Shown piece after piece: positions 40,359-48,854 of a stretch of DNA of 48,854 nt. The position numbers were made by a program, and so were the translations under genes. The notes below the pieces were generated by a model. That model worked only from the letters and a program-made list of their open reading frames with translations. It made no database searches and was not told the DNA's origin. Source of the DNA: a bacterium (GTDB lineage: Bacteria; Sysuimicrobiota; Sysuimicrobiia; Sysuimicrobiales; Humicultoraceae); NCBI GenBank assembly GCA_031082185.1, contig JAVHLI010000018.1:1-48854 (forward strand), read 5' to 3'. Within the stretch, counting starts at the first letter, position 1; every line of letters starts with the position of its first letter.

Positions 40359-41597
40359 ATGGTGCGCCGAGGCTCGGTCGCGGGCCTGGACATAGGCACG
40401 ACCAAGGTTTGTGCCGTTGTCGGCGAGGTGGACGAGGACGGCGATGTCCACATCACCGGCGCCGGTAGCGTGCCTTCTTCCGGCATGCGCCGCGGGGTGG
40501 TTGTGGACCTTAATTCCACGGCCCGCGCGATCGAGGAGGCCACCGACCGCGCCGAGCGCATGGCCGGGACCAGCATTACCACGGCCTTCGTGGCGGTTTC
40601 CGGGGAGCACATCACCTCGTCCGACAGCCGGGGCGTGGTGGCGGTGGCGCGCGGGGATCACGAGATCGCGGAAGCGGACGTAACGCGGGTCGTGGACGCC
40701 GCCCGGATGGCGGCGCTGCCGGCATCCGACCGCGAGATCATCCATCTTCTCCCGCGCGACTTCGTCGTGGACGGTCAGGACGGCGTCAAGCGGCCGGTGG
40801 GGATGTACGGCACCCGCCTGGAGGTCGAGGCCCACATCGTTACGGGCGTGGCCACGGCGCTGGCCAACGTGGCCAAGTGCGCGCAGTTGGCAGGCGTGGA
40901 GGTCGCGGAGATGGTGCTGGAGCCGCTGGCTTCGGCGGAGGCCGTGCTCACGCCGTCGGAGCGCGACATCGGCGTGATCCTGGTGGACATAGGCGGCGGC
41001 ACGACGAGCATAGGGGTATTCGCCAACGGCGGCCTGTGCCACGTGGCGATTCTCCCTGTGGCCGGCGCCCACATTACCAGCGACATCGCGGTGGGGATGC
41101 GGACCCCGATGGCCGAGGCGGAGAAGCTGAAGGTCCGCTGGGGCGCGGCATCGCCGGCGGCCGTATCCGAGGGCGAGATGATCGAGGTGTTCAACGTGGG
41201 AGGCCGCCAGCCGCGCGTGATCCCACGCCGGATCCTGGCGGAGTTCATCGAGCCGCGGTTGGATGAAATATTCTCGCTCGTTCAGGTCCAGATCCGCCGC
41301 AGCGGCTACACGCACCGCGTGCCGGCGGGCGTGGTGGTGACCGGTGGGACCGCACTTCTCGATGGACTGATAGAGCACGCCGAGGTTCGGCTTGGGCTTC
41401 CTGCCCGCCTCGGTGCGCCCGACCAGATCACCGGCTTGGTGGAGACGGTTCGGAGCCCGGCCTTCAGCACGGGCGTCGGGCTCGCGCTGTTCGGAGCGCG
41501 CGGCCGGACGAGGGCGGGCGCCGCCCACCGGGACGGCACGAGTTCCTTATGGGATCGGACCCGCGCGTGGATTCGCGATCTGCTGGCGGGTGGGTGA
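40359..41597 (+). CDS. ftsA: Cell division protein FtsA
   Basis: A 412-residue actin-like ATPase that tethers FtsZ to the membrane. Motifs are VAGLDIGTTKVCAVVGE (phosphate 1), VDIGGGTTSIGVF (phosphate 2) and PAGVVVTGGTALLDGL (adenosine). The C terminus SSLWDRTRAWIRDLLAGG is an amphipathic membrane-targeting helix. The ATG 40359 start has only a weak GGTAG ribosome site; GTG 40362 is an alternative. The 60-bp gap before it contains an unusually A-rich stretch (ATATAGCAAAAATAAA), possibly a promoter element for ftsAZ. Confidence 0.95.
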   Translation: MVRRGSVAGLDIGTTKVCAVVGEVDEDGDVHITGAGSVPSSGMRRGVVVDLNSTARAIEEATDRAERMAGTSITTAFVAVSGEHITSSDSRGVVAVARGDHEIAEADVTRVVDAARMAALPASDREIIHLLPRDFVVDGQDGVKRPVGMYGTRLEVEAHIVTGVATALANVAKCAQLAGVEVAEMVLEPLASAEAVLTPSERDIGVILVDIGGGTTSIGVFANGGLCHVAILPVAGAHITSDIAVGMRTPMAEAEKLKVRWGAASPAAVSEGEMIEVFNVGGRQPRVIPRRILAEFIEPRLDEIFSLVQVQIRRSGYTHRVPAGVVVTGGTALLDGLIEHAEVRLGLPARLGAPDQITGLVETVRSPAFSTGVGLALFGARGRTRAGAAHRDGTSSLWDRTRAWIRDLLAGG

Positions 41598-41639
41598 GGC
41601 GGGAGCCGGGCATACCACGCTAGGTGGGGAGGAGCGGTG

Positions 41640-42695
41640 ATGGCCAACATGGAGCGGGACCTTCAGCGTTATGCGGCGATAAAGGTCATCGGGATGGGAG
41701 GCGGGGGCAACAACGCCGTCAACCGCATGATCTCCGCCGGGCTGCGTGGTGTGGAGTTCATAACGGTCAACACCGACGTCCAGGCGCTGGCCCTGTCTTC
41801 CGCCGATAAGAAGATCCACGTCGGCGCGAAAACCACCAAGGGGTTGGGCGCCGGCGGTGACCCCACGGTGGGCCGGGCGGCCGCCGAGGAGAACAAGGAG
41901 GAGCTCCGCGAGGCCCTGGTCGGCGCGGACATGGTCTTCATCACCGCCGGCATGGGCGGCGGGACCGGTACCGGAGGCGCGCCGGTGATTGCCGAGGTGG
42001 CACGCGAGCTGGGTGCGCTGACCGTCGGCGTTGTGACGCGTCCGTTTGGGTTTGAAGGCAAGCGGCGCGCCGCCACCGCCGACGAAGGGGTCCGCACGCT
42101 CAAGCAGAAGGTCAACACCCTGATAACGATTCCCAACGACCGGCTGCTGCAGATCATTGACCGGCAGGCCACCGTGGTGGAGGCGTTCCGCACGGCCGAC
42201 GACGTGCTGCGCCAGGGCGTGCAGGGGATTGCCGATCTCATCACGATTCCCGGGTTGATCAACCTGGACTTCGCCGATGTTCGGACCATCATGGCCGAGG
42301 CCGGCAGCGCGCTCATCGGAATCGGGGTTGCCTCGGGTGAGGATCGGGCGACCCGCGCGGCGCAGTCCGCTATCAACAGCCCGCTCCTGGAGACCTCAAT
42401 GGAAGGCGCGCGCGGGGTGCTCATCAACATCACCGGTGGGCTCGACCTGGGCCTGCTGGAGGTGAGCGAGGCTGCCCAGATCGTGCGCGACGCGGCCGAT
42501 CCGGACGCCAACATCTTCTTCGGCGCCGTGATTGACGAGAAGGTGCACGACGAGGTCCGCATCACGGTGATCGCAACCGGATTCGAGGCTGCGCGCCGTG
42601 TCGAGATGGTGGAGGCGACGCAGGACGACCGGACCAAGGAACCGGTCAGGCTGATTGACGACCTCGACATTCCTGCGTTCCTCCGGAGACGGTAG
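41640..42695 (+). CDS. ftsZ: Cell division GTPase FtsZ
   Basis: A 351-residue tubulin homologue that forms the division ring. ATG 41640 is preferred over GTG 41637 because GGGGAGGAG lies six bases upstream. [15 protein letters not shown], the tubulin signature GGGTGTG (106-112) and TIPNDRLL with [11 protein letters not shown] are present. The linker is very short. The tail [12 protein letters not shown] is the conserved peptide that binds FtsA and other partners. Confidence 0.98.
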   Translation: MANMERDLQRYAAIKVIGMGGGGNNAVNRMISAGLRGVEFITVNTDVQALALSSADKKIHVGAKTTKGLGAGGDPTVGRAAAEENKEELREALVGADMVFITAGMGGGTGTGGAPVIAEVARELGALTVGVVTRPFGFEGKRRAATADEGVRTLKQKVNTLITIPNDRLLQIIDRQATVVEAFRTADDVLRQGVQGIADLITIPGLINLDFADVRTIMAEAGSALIGIGVASGEDRATRAAQSAINSPLLETSMEGARGVLINITGGLDLGLLEVSEAAQIVRDAADPDANIFFGAVIDEKVHDEVRITVIATGFEAARRVEMVEATQDDRTKEPVRLIDDLDIPAFLRRR

Positions 42696-42707
42696 GGCGT
42701 CCCCCGC

Positions 42708-43799
42708 GTGGGATACAACGGCCTGCCGGGGGCATCGCAGCAGGAGCCGGCCGACCTCGACGCGCGGCTGGATCTTGCCAGGCGGCATGTCGAGACGCTT
42801 CTACCCGGGGCGATGGCGGCCGAAGGGCCGCAGCCGCTCTACCTGCTTGCGACAGGCACGGGGCTGGGGGAGCGGTTCATGGCCCTGCGGGGCCGGCTGG
42901 CGCCGCTGGGCCTGACGCCGATGCTGCGCACTCACTCCGGCCGCCCGGCGCTCTTGCTCGTGCCCACTCCCCCGCCGGGCCGGTGGGCCTGGCAAACAAG
43001 TCTACTGCTCCTGCTCGCCACCGTTGCCACAACCTTCTACGCAGGCTACCTGCAGTCGGCGGCGCTGGTTAGGGCCGGTTTTCTGGACAGCGCGGTGGCG
43101 GGTGGGGCCGCGTTCTCGCTATCCGTCCTGGTGATCCTGGGAGCCCACGAGATGGGTCACAAGCTCGTGGCCGTCCGCCGCGGCATTGATGCCAGCCTGC
43201 CGTACTTCCTTCCAATGGCTCCCCCGATAGGCACAATGGGCGCCGTCATCGTGACGCGCACCCCGGCGCCCAACAGGGACGGCCTGATGGACCTGGGCGC
43301 CTCGGGTCCCATCGCCGGGTTCCTGGTTGCCGTCCCGGTGCTGCTCTACGGGGTCAGCCGATCGTTCATCGTGCACCCCGAGCGCCTTGGGGCTATGGTC
43401 TCCATCCCTGATCCGCTGCTGATTCAAGCCATGATCCGCCTGATTCTCGACCCACCATCCGGCCATGCCGTGCTGGGGCATCCGGTGCTGTTCGCCGGGT
43501 GGATTGGATTGGTCGTGACCAGCATCAACCTGCTGCCGGCCGGGATGCTCGACGGAGGGCACGCGGTGCGGGCGGCGTTCGGCCCCCGCGCTCACGCCCT
43601 GCTTTCGTACGCGGGCGTGGCCGTTGCCGTGCTGATGGGGTTCTATCCGATGGCAATACTCATAGCGCTGCTGATGCGCCGGGGGCACGTGGGACCGCTG
43701 GATGACCTGTCCCCGTTGAGTTCCTCCCGCCGGCTGGTCGGTGCGGTCCTGATCGCCGTCTTCCTGCTGAGCGCCGTCGTCTTCCCGCCGCCCTTCTAG
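42708..43799 (+). CDS. Site-2-type intramembrane metalloprotease (M50 family)
   Basis: A 363-residue membrane protein from GTG 42708, 12 bp after ftsZ. Residues 1-90 are a soluble domain. About seven helices follow. The zinc motif is H147-E-M-G-H151, and the third ligand is in NLLPAGMLDGGHAVRA. The layout and the MAPPIGTMGAVI segment resemble EGY1-like/archaeal site-2 proteases lacking a PDZ domain. Such enzymes cut membrane-bound regulators or clear signal peptides. The close link to ftsZ may mean cotranscription. The target is unknown. Confidence 0.9.
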   Translation: MGYNGLPGASQQEPADLDARLDLARRHVETLLPGAMAAEGPQPLYLLATGTGLGERFMALRGRLAPLGLTPMLRTHSGRPALLLVPTPPPGRWAWQTSLLLLLATVATTFYAGYLQSAALVRAGFLDSAVAGGAAFSLSVLVILGAHEMGHKLVAVRRGIDASLPYFLPMAPPIGTMGAVIVTRTPAPNRDGLMDLGASGPIAGFLVAVPVLLYGVSRSFIVHPERLGAMVSIPDPLLIQAMIRLILDPPSGHAVLGHPVLFAGWIGLVVTSINLLPAGMLDGGHAVRAAFGPRAHALLSYAGVAVAVLMGFYPMAILIALLMRRGHVGPLDDLSPLSSSRRLVGAVLIAVFLLSAVVFPPPF

Positions 43800-43808
43800 C
43801 GCCGGCCC

Positions 43809-45026
43809 ATGGGCACCCCCGGCGACTCGCCTTCCCGATCTTCCGCCGGCCGCCCCGGCCTGTGGCGGCGCGCCGCCACGGCCGTCTTCTGTAGGGAGGC
43901 GGCCGAGACGCTGCGCGACCGCCGGACCCTGGTGGCCGCGGTGCTGCTTCCTGTACTGACCATGCCCCTGGTGGTGCTGGTGATGCCGGTCCTGGCGGCG
44001 CGCCAGCAGGAGGCCCTGCGCGACCGGCCGGTGCGCATCGTCCTGCAAGGGGGGGATGCCGGCGGGCTGGCCGCGCTCGGTTCCAGGGAGGGGGCTTTCC
44101 GCCTGATGTCGGTGCCCGAGCCGCAGGCGGCGCTGCTCCAGGGCGAGATCGAGGCGGTCTTGGTTGACCGGGCGCCGGCCGGCGGCAGCCCCCGGGTCGT
44201 GGCCGTGTGGTACGACGAATCCAGGCCCGCCTCCCGCGCCGCGGTCCAGCGCGTTGCCCAGGTGGCGGCCAAGCTCGTGCTGCGCGATCTGGAGTCCGCG
44301 GCGCAGGAGCGGGGCGTGGACCCGGCGGCGCTCGTGCCGGTAGTGATCGAGCCCCGGAATGCGGCCTCGCCGCAGCGGATGGGAGGCGCGCTGCTGGCCG
44401 CGGCCCTGCCGTTCTTCCTGGCGGTATGGCTGCTCCTGGGCGGGCAGTATGCCGCCCTCGACATGGGCGTGGGGGAGAGGGAACGGGGCAGCATGGACGC
44501 CCTGCTGACCACACCGGCGCCGCGATCGGCGGTCGTTGCCGGGAAGTTCTTGGCCGTGCTGGCACCGGCTGTGATGGCGGTGGGTCTCATGCTGGCCGCA
44601 GGCGTCGCCACGCTACGGTTCGGTTCCGTCCTGCTCACAACCAACCCGGTTGAGGTCTCTCTCCCGGCCGGGACCGCGCTCAAGCTCCTGCTCGTGGCGA
44701 CCATGCTGGGAGGGTTCCTGTCGGCCTGCCAGCTCTGGGTCAGCCTCCGGGCCAGGTCGCTGCGCGAGGCCCAGCAGGGATTCACCGCCCTCTACCTGGT
44801 GGTTGCCCTGCCCGTGATGCTGATTCCCCTCCTGGGGGAGGTCTCCCAGCCATGGGTGGTGTTCGTGCCCGTGGTGAACGCCGTGGTGGTCTTCCGGGGC
44901 ATTCTGGTGGGCGCGACCCCACTCTCTGCCCTGGCCTGGACCGCCGGCTCGCTGGCGGTCCTGACCGTGCCGGTCCTGTGCCTGGGGACCCGGGCGCTGG
45001 TCGGCCCTGAAGGACGGATTCGATGA
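43809..45026 (+). CDS. ABC-2 type permease (NatB-like)
   Basis: A 405-residue membrane protein from ATG 43809, 9 bp after the protease gene. It has one N-terminal helix (LVAAVLLPVLTMPLVVLVM), a large extracellular domain of about 140 residues, then five to six helices in the C half. The loop ERERGSMDALLTTPAPRSAVVAGK is characteristic of ABC-2 permeases related to the sodium exporter NatB. The ATPase partner normally encoded next to it is not in the window. Association with the protease gene may be functional or positional. Confidence 0.86.
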   Translation: MGTPGDSPSRSSAGRPGLWRRAATAVFCREAAETLRDRRTLVAAVLLPVLTMPLVVLVMPVLAARQQEALRDRPVRIVLQGGDAGGLAALGSREGAFRLMSVPEPQAALLQGEIEAVLVDRAPAGGSPRVVAVWYDESRPASRAAVQRVAQVAAKLVLRDLESAAQERGVDPAALVPVVIEPRNAASPQRMGGALLAAALPFFLAVWLLLGGQYAALDMGVGERERGSMDALLTTPAPRSAVVAGKFLAVLAPAVMAVGLMLAAGVATLRFGSVLLTTNPVEVSLPAGTALKLLLVATMLGGFLSACQLWVSLRARSLREAQQGFTALYLVVALPVMLIPLLGEVSQPWVVFVPVVNAVVVFRGILVGATPLSALAWTAGSLAVLTVPVLCLGTRALVGPEGRIR

Positions 45027-45095
45027 TCGGGCACCCGCGGGAGAGCAAGCGGCCGTCCGGGAGCGTGCGCGCGAGCAAGGCGGCTGCCGCGGACA

Positions 45096-45124
45096 TTGAC
45101 ACGCAAGATGTGGGATTCTAGAAT
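45096..45124 (+). promoter_or_regulatory. Near-consensus promoter of nrdR-nrdJ
   Basis: TTGACA (45096-45101) and TAGAAT (45119-45124) are 17 bp apart, giving a predicted start near 45131, about 20 bases before nrdR. The spacer and flank contain ACACGCAAGATGTG, which only loosely resembles a NrdR box, so autoregulation is possible but not shown. Confidence 0.8.
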
Positions 45125-45151
45125 CACCCTGCCTCTACCGGTGGTGTCGTA

Positions 45152-45673
45152 ATGCGCTGCCCGCTCTGTGGCCACGAAGAGAGTAAGGTCCTTGACTCCC
45201 GACCCATGCTGGATGGGCGATCTATACGCCGGAGGCGGGAGTGTCTGGACTGCAGCAGGAGGTTCACCACCTACGAACGGGCCGACCCTTCTCCCCTGAT
45301 GGTCGTGAAGCGCGACGGACGGCGCGAGCCCTTTGATCGGTCCAAGGTGCTGGGTGGCGTCATACGCGCCTGCGGGAAGAGGCCTGTTTCGGTGGAGGCG
45401 ATGGATGCGCTGGTGGAAGAGGTGGAACGCGAGGTCCGCCGGCCCGGCAACCCCGAGGTGGCGACCGCCACGATCGGAGACCTCGTAATGGAACGCCTAC
45501 GCGGACTAGACGATGTCGCCTATGTCCGGTTCGCCTCTGAGTACCGTCGGTTCCGCGACGTGGACTCGATAGCGGAGGAGATAGAGACCCTCAAGGAACG
45601 CAAGCGCCGGGAGGACGCTCTTCGCGATCAGGTTCCCCTTATCACGCTCACCGACTCACAAATCGCTCGATGA
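45152..45673 (+). CDS. nrdR: Ribonucleotide reductase transcriptional repressor NrdR
   Basis: A 173-residue protein from ATG 45152. A zinc ribbon (C3, C6, C31, C34) with [17 protein letters not shown] and [17 protein letters not shown] is followed by an ATP-cone domain ([19 protein letters not shown] onward) that senses ATP/dATP. NrdR represses ribonucleotide reductase genes when dATP is high. Here it lies immediately upstream of nrdJ, its expected target. It has a slightly extended charged C terminus. Confidence 0.97.
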   Translation: MRCPLCGHEESKVLDSRPMLDGRSIRRRRECLDCSRRFTTYERADPSPLMVVKRDGRREPFDRSKVLGGVIRACGKRPVSVEAMDALVEEVEREVRRPGNPEVATATIGDLVMERLRGLDDVAYVRFASEYRRFRDVDSIAEEIETLKERKRREDALRDQVPLITLTDSQIAR

Positions 45674-45700
45674 CACTACGCTCCCCCGGGGGTGACCTGC

Positions 45701-48700
45701 ATGGAAGGCGCATCGTTCTCTTCGACCCAGCCCCCGGCCCTGTCAGGCGATCTTCCGGGGCCGACCGCAGCATCAGACATCTCCGCCGAGACGCTTTCCG
45801 CTTTTGGGGGTGACGAGCTACGCGCCCGCGTCTTCCATGACAAGTATGCCTTGCGGGACCGCGACGGAAACGTCGTGGAGCGCACGCCTGACCAGATGTG
45901 GCACCGCATTGCGCGGGAGATCGCATCGGTTGAGCACCCGGACCGCCGGGCGGAGTGGACGGAGAACTTCAACTGGCTGATGGGCGGGTTCCGCTTCATA
46001 CCCGGCGGTCGGATCATGCACGCCGCGGGCAACTCGCGGCGCGTAACCGCGCTCAACTGCTATGTCATCCCCGTCAAGGACGACTCGATCGAGTCCATCT
46101 TCGACTGGATGAAGCAGGCGGCCCGCACCTACAGCCTGGGCGGCGGTGTGGGCACCGACATCTCCGTGCTGCGGCCGCGCGGCGCGTCGGTGAACAACGC
46201 CGCCCGCAGCAGCACGGGATCGGTATCGTTCATGGAGCTCTTCTCGCTGACCACGGGTACGATCGGGCAGTCGGGACGGCGCGGGGCGCTCATGATTACC
46301 ATCGCCGACAACCACCCCGATGTGCTGGACTTCATCAAGGTGAAGCGCAATCTGGAGAAGGTTCGGTACGCCAACCTCAGCGTCCGGATCTCCGATGCGT
46401 TCATGCGCGCGGTCGAGGATGACGGCACCCACGACCTCGTTTTTGAGAACGAGCGCGCCACCATGCGGCGAACCGTGAAGGCCCGGGAGGTATGGCGGGA
46501 CCTGGTCAGCGGGGCCCGCGATTTCGCGGAGCCCGGCGTGATCTTCTGGGACGCGGTCAAGCGCTGGTCCACCTCCGAGTACAACGGCATGGGCGTGATA
46601 ACCACGAACCCCTGCTCGCTGGTTGGGTCCACATATGTGATGACTCCAAGCGGCATTCACCGGCTGGATGCCCTCGTGAGCCAGGCGGTTACCGACCGCG
46701 TGAACCCCGAGGTCGTGATTGACCGGCGTGCGGCCGACAATCAGGGCCTGGCCGCGGTCAAGGCGGATGCACTGGCGTTCACAGGGGTCAAGCGGATCTA
46801 TCGGGTCGAGACGAGCAGCGGCTTTGGGGTCCGCGGCACGGGGGACCACAAGGTCAAAGTGCTCAACGATGACACCCACGACCCGGAGCATGGATCTACA
46901 GGATGGAAGCGCATCGACGAGCTGCGTTCCGGGGATGTACTTGCGGTTATGGACCTGAACGACCCGTCGCTGGTCGAGACGGTCTTCCGTGATCGCTCCC
47001 CATATCTCCACCTCGACGCCGAGCGGATCCAGCCTCGCCGGCGTGACGCGCACTACCGCCTCGTTGACATCCCGGAGGTCTGGGACGACGACCTGGCCTA
47101 CCTGCTGGGGTACGCGGTCGGCGACGGATCGTACACCAGGCATTCCAGCCGCGCCGAGAGCGCGAACCGGCTGGACGTCCACATGCACGTCAAGGACGCC
47201 CCGCATGTGAAGCCGATCATCGACCGCGTGACCGCTAGCTGCCTGCGATACCGACGCGAGCGCGTGCCTGCAGGTGGCGGGACGGTGGTGGCGGAGATCG
47301 ACTACCCCCTCCAGGTGCGGGAAGGGACGAACCACGCGTGGGTGTCTGTGCATTCTGCGGCGTTTCTGCGCATGTTGGGGGCGCTCGGGTTGAGGCCCGC
47401 CGTCGCGCACGAGAAGATGGTGCCCGAATCCATCCTGACCGCCCCAAAGGAAGCGACGGCCGGCTTCCTGCGCGGCCTGTTCGACGCCGACGGGACCGTC
47501 TCCCATCCCGGAGAGCAGCCGATGGTATCGCTCTCTTCCACATCCCGAACGCTGATCCAGCAGGTGCAGTTGCTGCTCCTTCAATTCGGGGTGTTCTCAA
47601 CAATCACTACATACCGCGCGGATGTGAAGAACGCGACCCGCACCTCCGGGCTTACCTACGTCACCAAGGGCGGCGAGCGGCGCGAGTATCAGAGCGTGCA
47701 CGATAGCTACAAGCTGTGCATCGGGGGATTCCCATCCATCGAGCGATTTGCGGAGTGCATCGGTAGCGCCCTGCCGCGGAAGCAGCAGATGCTGGAGGCC
47801 CTGCGGACTTCGCCCAAGATGGCACTTCGCAGGGTGACCAGCGTGACGCGAGTCGCGCGTGTCGTGGACGAGGGCGTTTCTGAACCCGTCTACGATCTCA
47901 CCGTGCTCGACACCAAGTCGTTTATCGCCAACGGGCTCATTGTGTCAAATAGCGAGATACCCCTCGAACCCTACGGGAACTGCTGCCTGGGCAGCATCAA
48001 CCTCGCCCGCTTCGTGCGGGACGAGTTCAACTCATCGGCGCGCGTGGACTGGGAGCAACTGGATCGGGCGTTGCGTTATGCCGTGCGCTTTCTCGACAAC
48101 GTGCTCGACTACAACGCCGAGAGGCATCCCCTGCCCCAGCACCGGGAGGCGAGTCTATACTCGCGCCGCATCGGCGTGGGCTTCACCGGGTTGGGCGACA
48201 TGCTGGTGATGCTGCGCCTGAGGTATGATTCCGAGCCCGCGATCGCCTTCGCGGACGGGATCTTTGATCGGATCAAGAACGTCGTCTACGACGAAAGCGT
48301 CAACCTGGCCGTCGAGAAAGGCCAGTTTCCGGGGTACGACGCGGGATCCCACACGAGCCAGGCGTTCGTTCGGATGCTCTGCCCCAAGGTCCAGGAGCGA
48401 ATCCACGGCCACGGGCTGCGCAACGTGGCGCTGCTGACCGTTCCCCCCGTGGGAAGCGGGGCGGCGCTGGCAGGCGTCACCAGCGGCATCGAACCCATCT
48501 TCGACCTTTCGTACGTCCGGCGGTCGGAGTCCCTCTCGCAGGAGTTCTTTACCGTTTACCACACGCTCGTCCGGGAGTTCATGGACCGCTTCGGAATCGA
48601 GCGCCAGAGCGACCTGCCCGACTGGTTCGTTACCGCACACCAGATCCGCCCCGAGATGCGCGTCCGGATGCAGGCCGCGATCCAGCGCCACATTGACCAC

Positions 48701-48854
48701 GCGATCTCGTCCACGGTCAATCTGCCGCAGGACGCGGCGCACGAGGACGTTGAAAAGGTCTACTTCATGGCCTGGAAGTCGGGGTGCAAGGGCATCACCG
48801 TCTACCGCTACGGCAGCAAGAGGGAGCAGGTTCTCTACCTGGGGAGCGACTCCA
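45701..48854 (+). CDS. nrdJ: Class II ribonucleotide reductase NrdJ, intein-containing precursor (runs off window end)
   Basis: An open frame from ATG 45701 to the window edge (1051 codons, no stop). The ribosome site GGGGGTGA overlaps a CCCCCGGGGG palindrome. This is the adenosylcobalamin-dependent enzyme that makes deoxynucleotides. N-extein: FRFIPGGRIMHAAGNSRR and ALNCY (C120, redox Cys), SLGGGVGTDISVLRPRG, then TTNPC with the radical-bearing C305. An intein (residues 306-750) follows. C-extein: SEIPLEPYGNCCLGSINLAR, FTGLGDM, SGIEPIFDLSY, STVNLPQDA and SGCKGITVYRYGSK, all typical of NrdJ. There is no N-terminal ATP cone. The C-terminal Cys pair lies beyond the window. Confidence 0.96.
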   Translation, partial: MEGASFSSTQPPALSGDLPGPTAASDISAETLSAFGGDELRARVFHDKYALRDRDGNVVERTPDQMWHRIAREIASVEHPDRRAEWTENFNWLMGGFRFIPGGRIMHAAGNSRRVTALNCYVIPVKDDSIESIFDWMKQAARTYSLGGGVGTDISVLRPRGASVNNAARSSTGSVSFMELFSLTTGTIGQSGRRGALMITIADNHPDVLDFIKVKRNLEKVRYANLSVRISDAFMRAVEDDGTHDLVFENERATMRRTVKAREVWRDLVSGARDFAEPGVIFWDAVKRWSTSEYNGMGVITTNPCSLVGSTYVMTPSGIHRLDALVSQAVTDRVNPEVVIDRRAADNQGLAAVKADALAFTGVKRIYRVETSSGFGVRGTGDHKVKVLNDDTHDPEHGSTGWKRIDELRSGDVLAVMDLNDPSLVETVFRDRSPYLHLDAERIQPRRRDAHYRLVDIPEVWDDDLAYLLGYAVGDGSYTRHSSRAESANRLDVHMHVKDAPHVKPIIDRVTASCLRYRRERVPAGGGTVVAEIDYPLQVREGTNHAWVSVHSAAFLRMLGALGLRPAVAHEKMVPESILTAPKEATAGFLRGLFDADGTVSHPGEQPMVSLSSTSRTLIQQVQLLLLQFGVFSTITTYRADVKNATRTSGLTYVTKGGERREYQSVHDSYKLCIGGFPSIERFAECIGSALPRKQQMLEALRTSPKMALRRVTSVTRVARVVDEGVSEPVYDLTVLDTKSFIANGLIVSNSEIPLEPYGNCCLGSINLARFVRDEFNSSARVDWEQLDRALRYAVRFLDNVLDYNAERHPLPQHREASLYSRRIGVGFTGLGDMLVMLRLRYDSEPAIAFADGIFDRIKNVVYDESVNLAVEKGQFPGYDAGSHTSQAFVRMLCPKVQERIHGHGLRNVALLTVPPVGSGAALAGVTSGIEPIFDLSYVRRSESLSQEFFTVYHTLVREFMDRFGIERQSDLPDWFVTAHQIRPEMRVRMQAAIQRHIDHAISSTVNLPQDAAHEDVEKVYFMAWKSGCKGITVYRYGSKREQVLYLGSDS
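46616..47950 (+). other. Intein with LAGLIDADG homing endonuclease inside NrdJ
   Basis: This is 445 codons in frame. The intein starts at Ser306 (SLVGSTYVMTPSG), directly after the radical Cys305, and ends IVSN at 750, with Ser751 as the +1 residue. Removing it restores TTNPC-SEIPLEPYG, the normal NrdJ sequence. Block B is T380-G-D-H383. Two LAGLIDADG motifs, LAYLLGYAVGDGS (465-477) and FLRGLFDADG (589-598), mark a homing endonuclease. Block F is VYDLTVLDTKSFIANGLI. Three positions are unusual: Ser instead of Cys at position 1, Ser instead of the penultimate His, and Lys where block F normally has His. Splicing is inferred, since the host enzyme needs it. Confidence 0.95.

Noticed and set aside
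43900-44600. Long antisense open frames opposite the ABC-2 permease and other GC-rich genes
   Set aside because: High-GC genes commonly leave open shadows on the other strand; these lack ribosome sites and recognisable motifs.
45096-45124. Possible NrdR box within the nrdR promoter
   Set aside because: ACACGCAAGATGTG matches the NrdR box only at the outer bases and there is no second box at helical spacing, so I report the promoter but not the operator.
1-48854. CRISPR arrays and clear factor-independent terminators
   Set aside because: I saw no regularly spaced direct repeats with unique spacers and no GC hairpin followed by a T run at gene ends.

Overview
The window is high-GC bacterial chromosome (GC-rich third codon positions, many GTG starts, GGAGG-type Shine-Dalgarno sites, TTGACA/TATAAT-type promoters). 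It carries a complete division and cell wall (dcw) cluster, an RNase P RNA of the usual bacterial kind and a class II (B12-dependent) ribonucleotide reductase. This suits a deep-branching, high-GC Terrabacteria-type lineage such as Armatimonadota, Sysuimicrobiota or Chloroflexota. The lineage is inferred from content and style only; no marker here fixes it.

Region 1-2.3 kb is accessory and patched together. It holds the start of a short-chain dehydrogenase, a truncated IS3-family orfA, a uracil-DNA-glycosylase-like gene flanked by integron-attC-like core motifs, a secreted protein of unknown function and a tRNA-Val. Region 2.4-5.2 kb is a tight three-gene run: an unknown Pro-rich protein, a coiled-coil zinc-ribbon protein, and a protein fusing RNase HI to a class A beta-lactamase-like serine hydrolase. 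Directly after it sits an IS256-family element (5221-6485) whose transposase has apparently lost an internal segment.

Region 6.5-14.4 kb is a peptide uptake and breakdown locus. It has a dipeptide/oligopeptide binding protein, two permeases, a possible remnant of the missing ATPase gene and an M20 metallopeptidase. Facing these are a gamma-glutamyltranspeptidase-like enzyme and two unrecognised proteins, one with two [4Fe-4S] motifs and one Cys-rich. Region 14.4-18.2 kb holds a 39-codon small ORF, rnpB with its own promoter, a NamZ-type exo-muramidase (DUF1343) and an MFS transporter. Region 18.4-25.5 kb looks like a signalling block: a 23-codon small ORF, two membrane HD-GYP proteins with overlapping genes, a 1190-residue SARP/BTAD-AAA-TPR regulator and an unknown protein.

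Region 25.7-42.7 kb is the dcw cluster in order mraZ-rsmH-ftsL-ftsI-murE-murF-mraY-murD-ftsW-murG-murC-murB-ftsQ-ftsA-ftsZ. Most neighbouring genes overlap by 4 bp. Phased GTGGG repeats precede mraZ and an internal extended -10 promoter precedes murE. MurE carries the DNPR motif of meso-diaminopimelate-adding enzymes. MurD and MurE have unusual residues after the P-loop lysine. The tail (42.7-48.9 kb) has a site-2-type protease, an ABC-2 permease, nrdR behind a near-consensus promoter, and nrdJ. The nrdJ gene is interrupted at its catalytic Cys by a 445-residue LAGLIDADG intein and runs off the window end.
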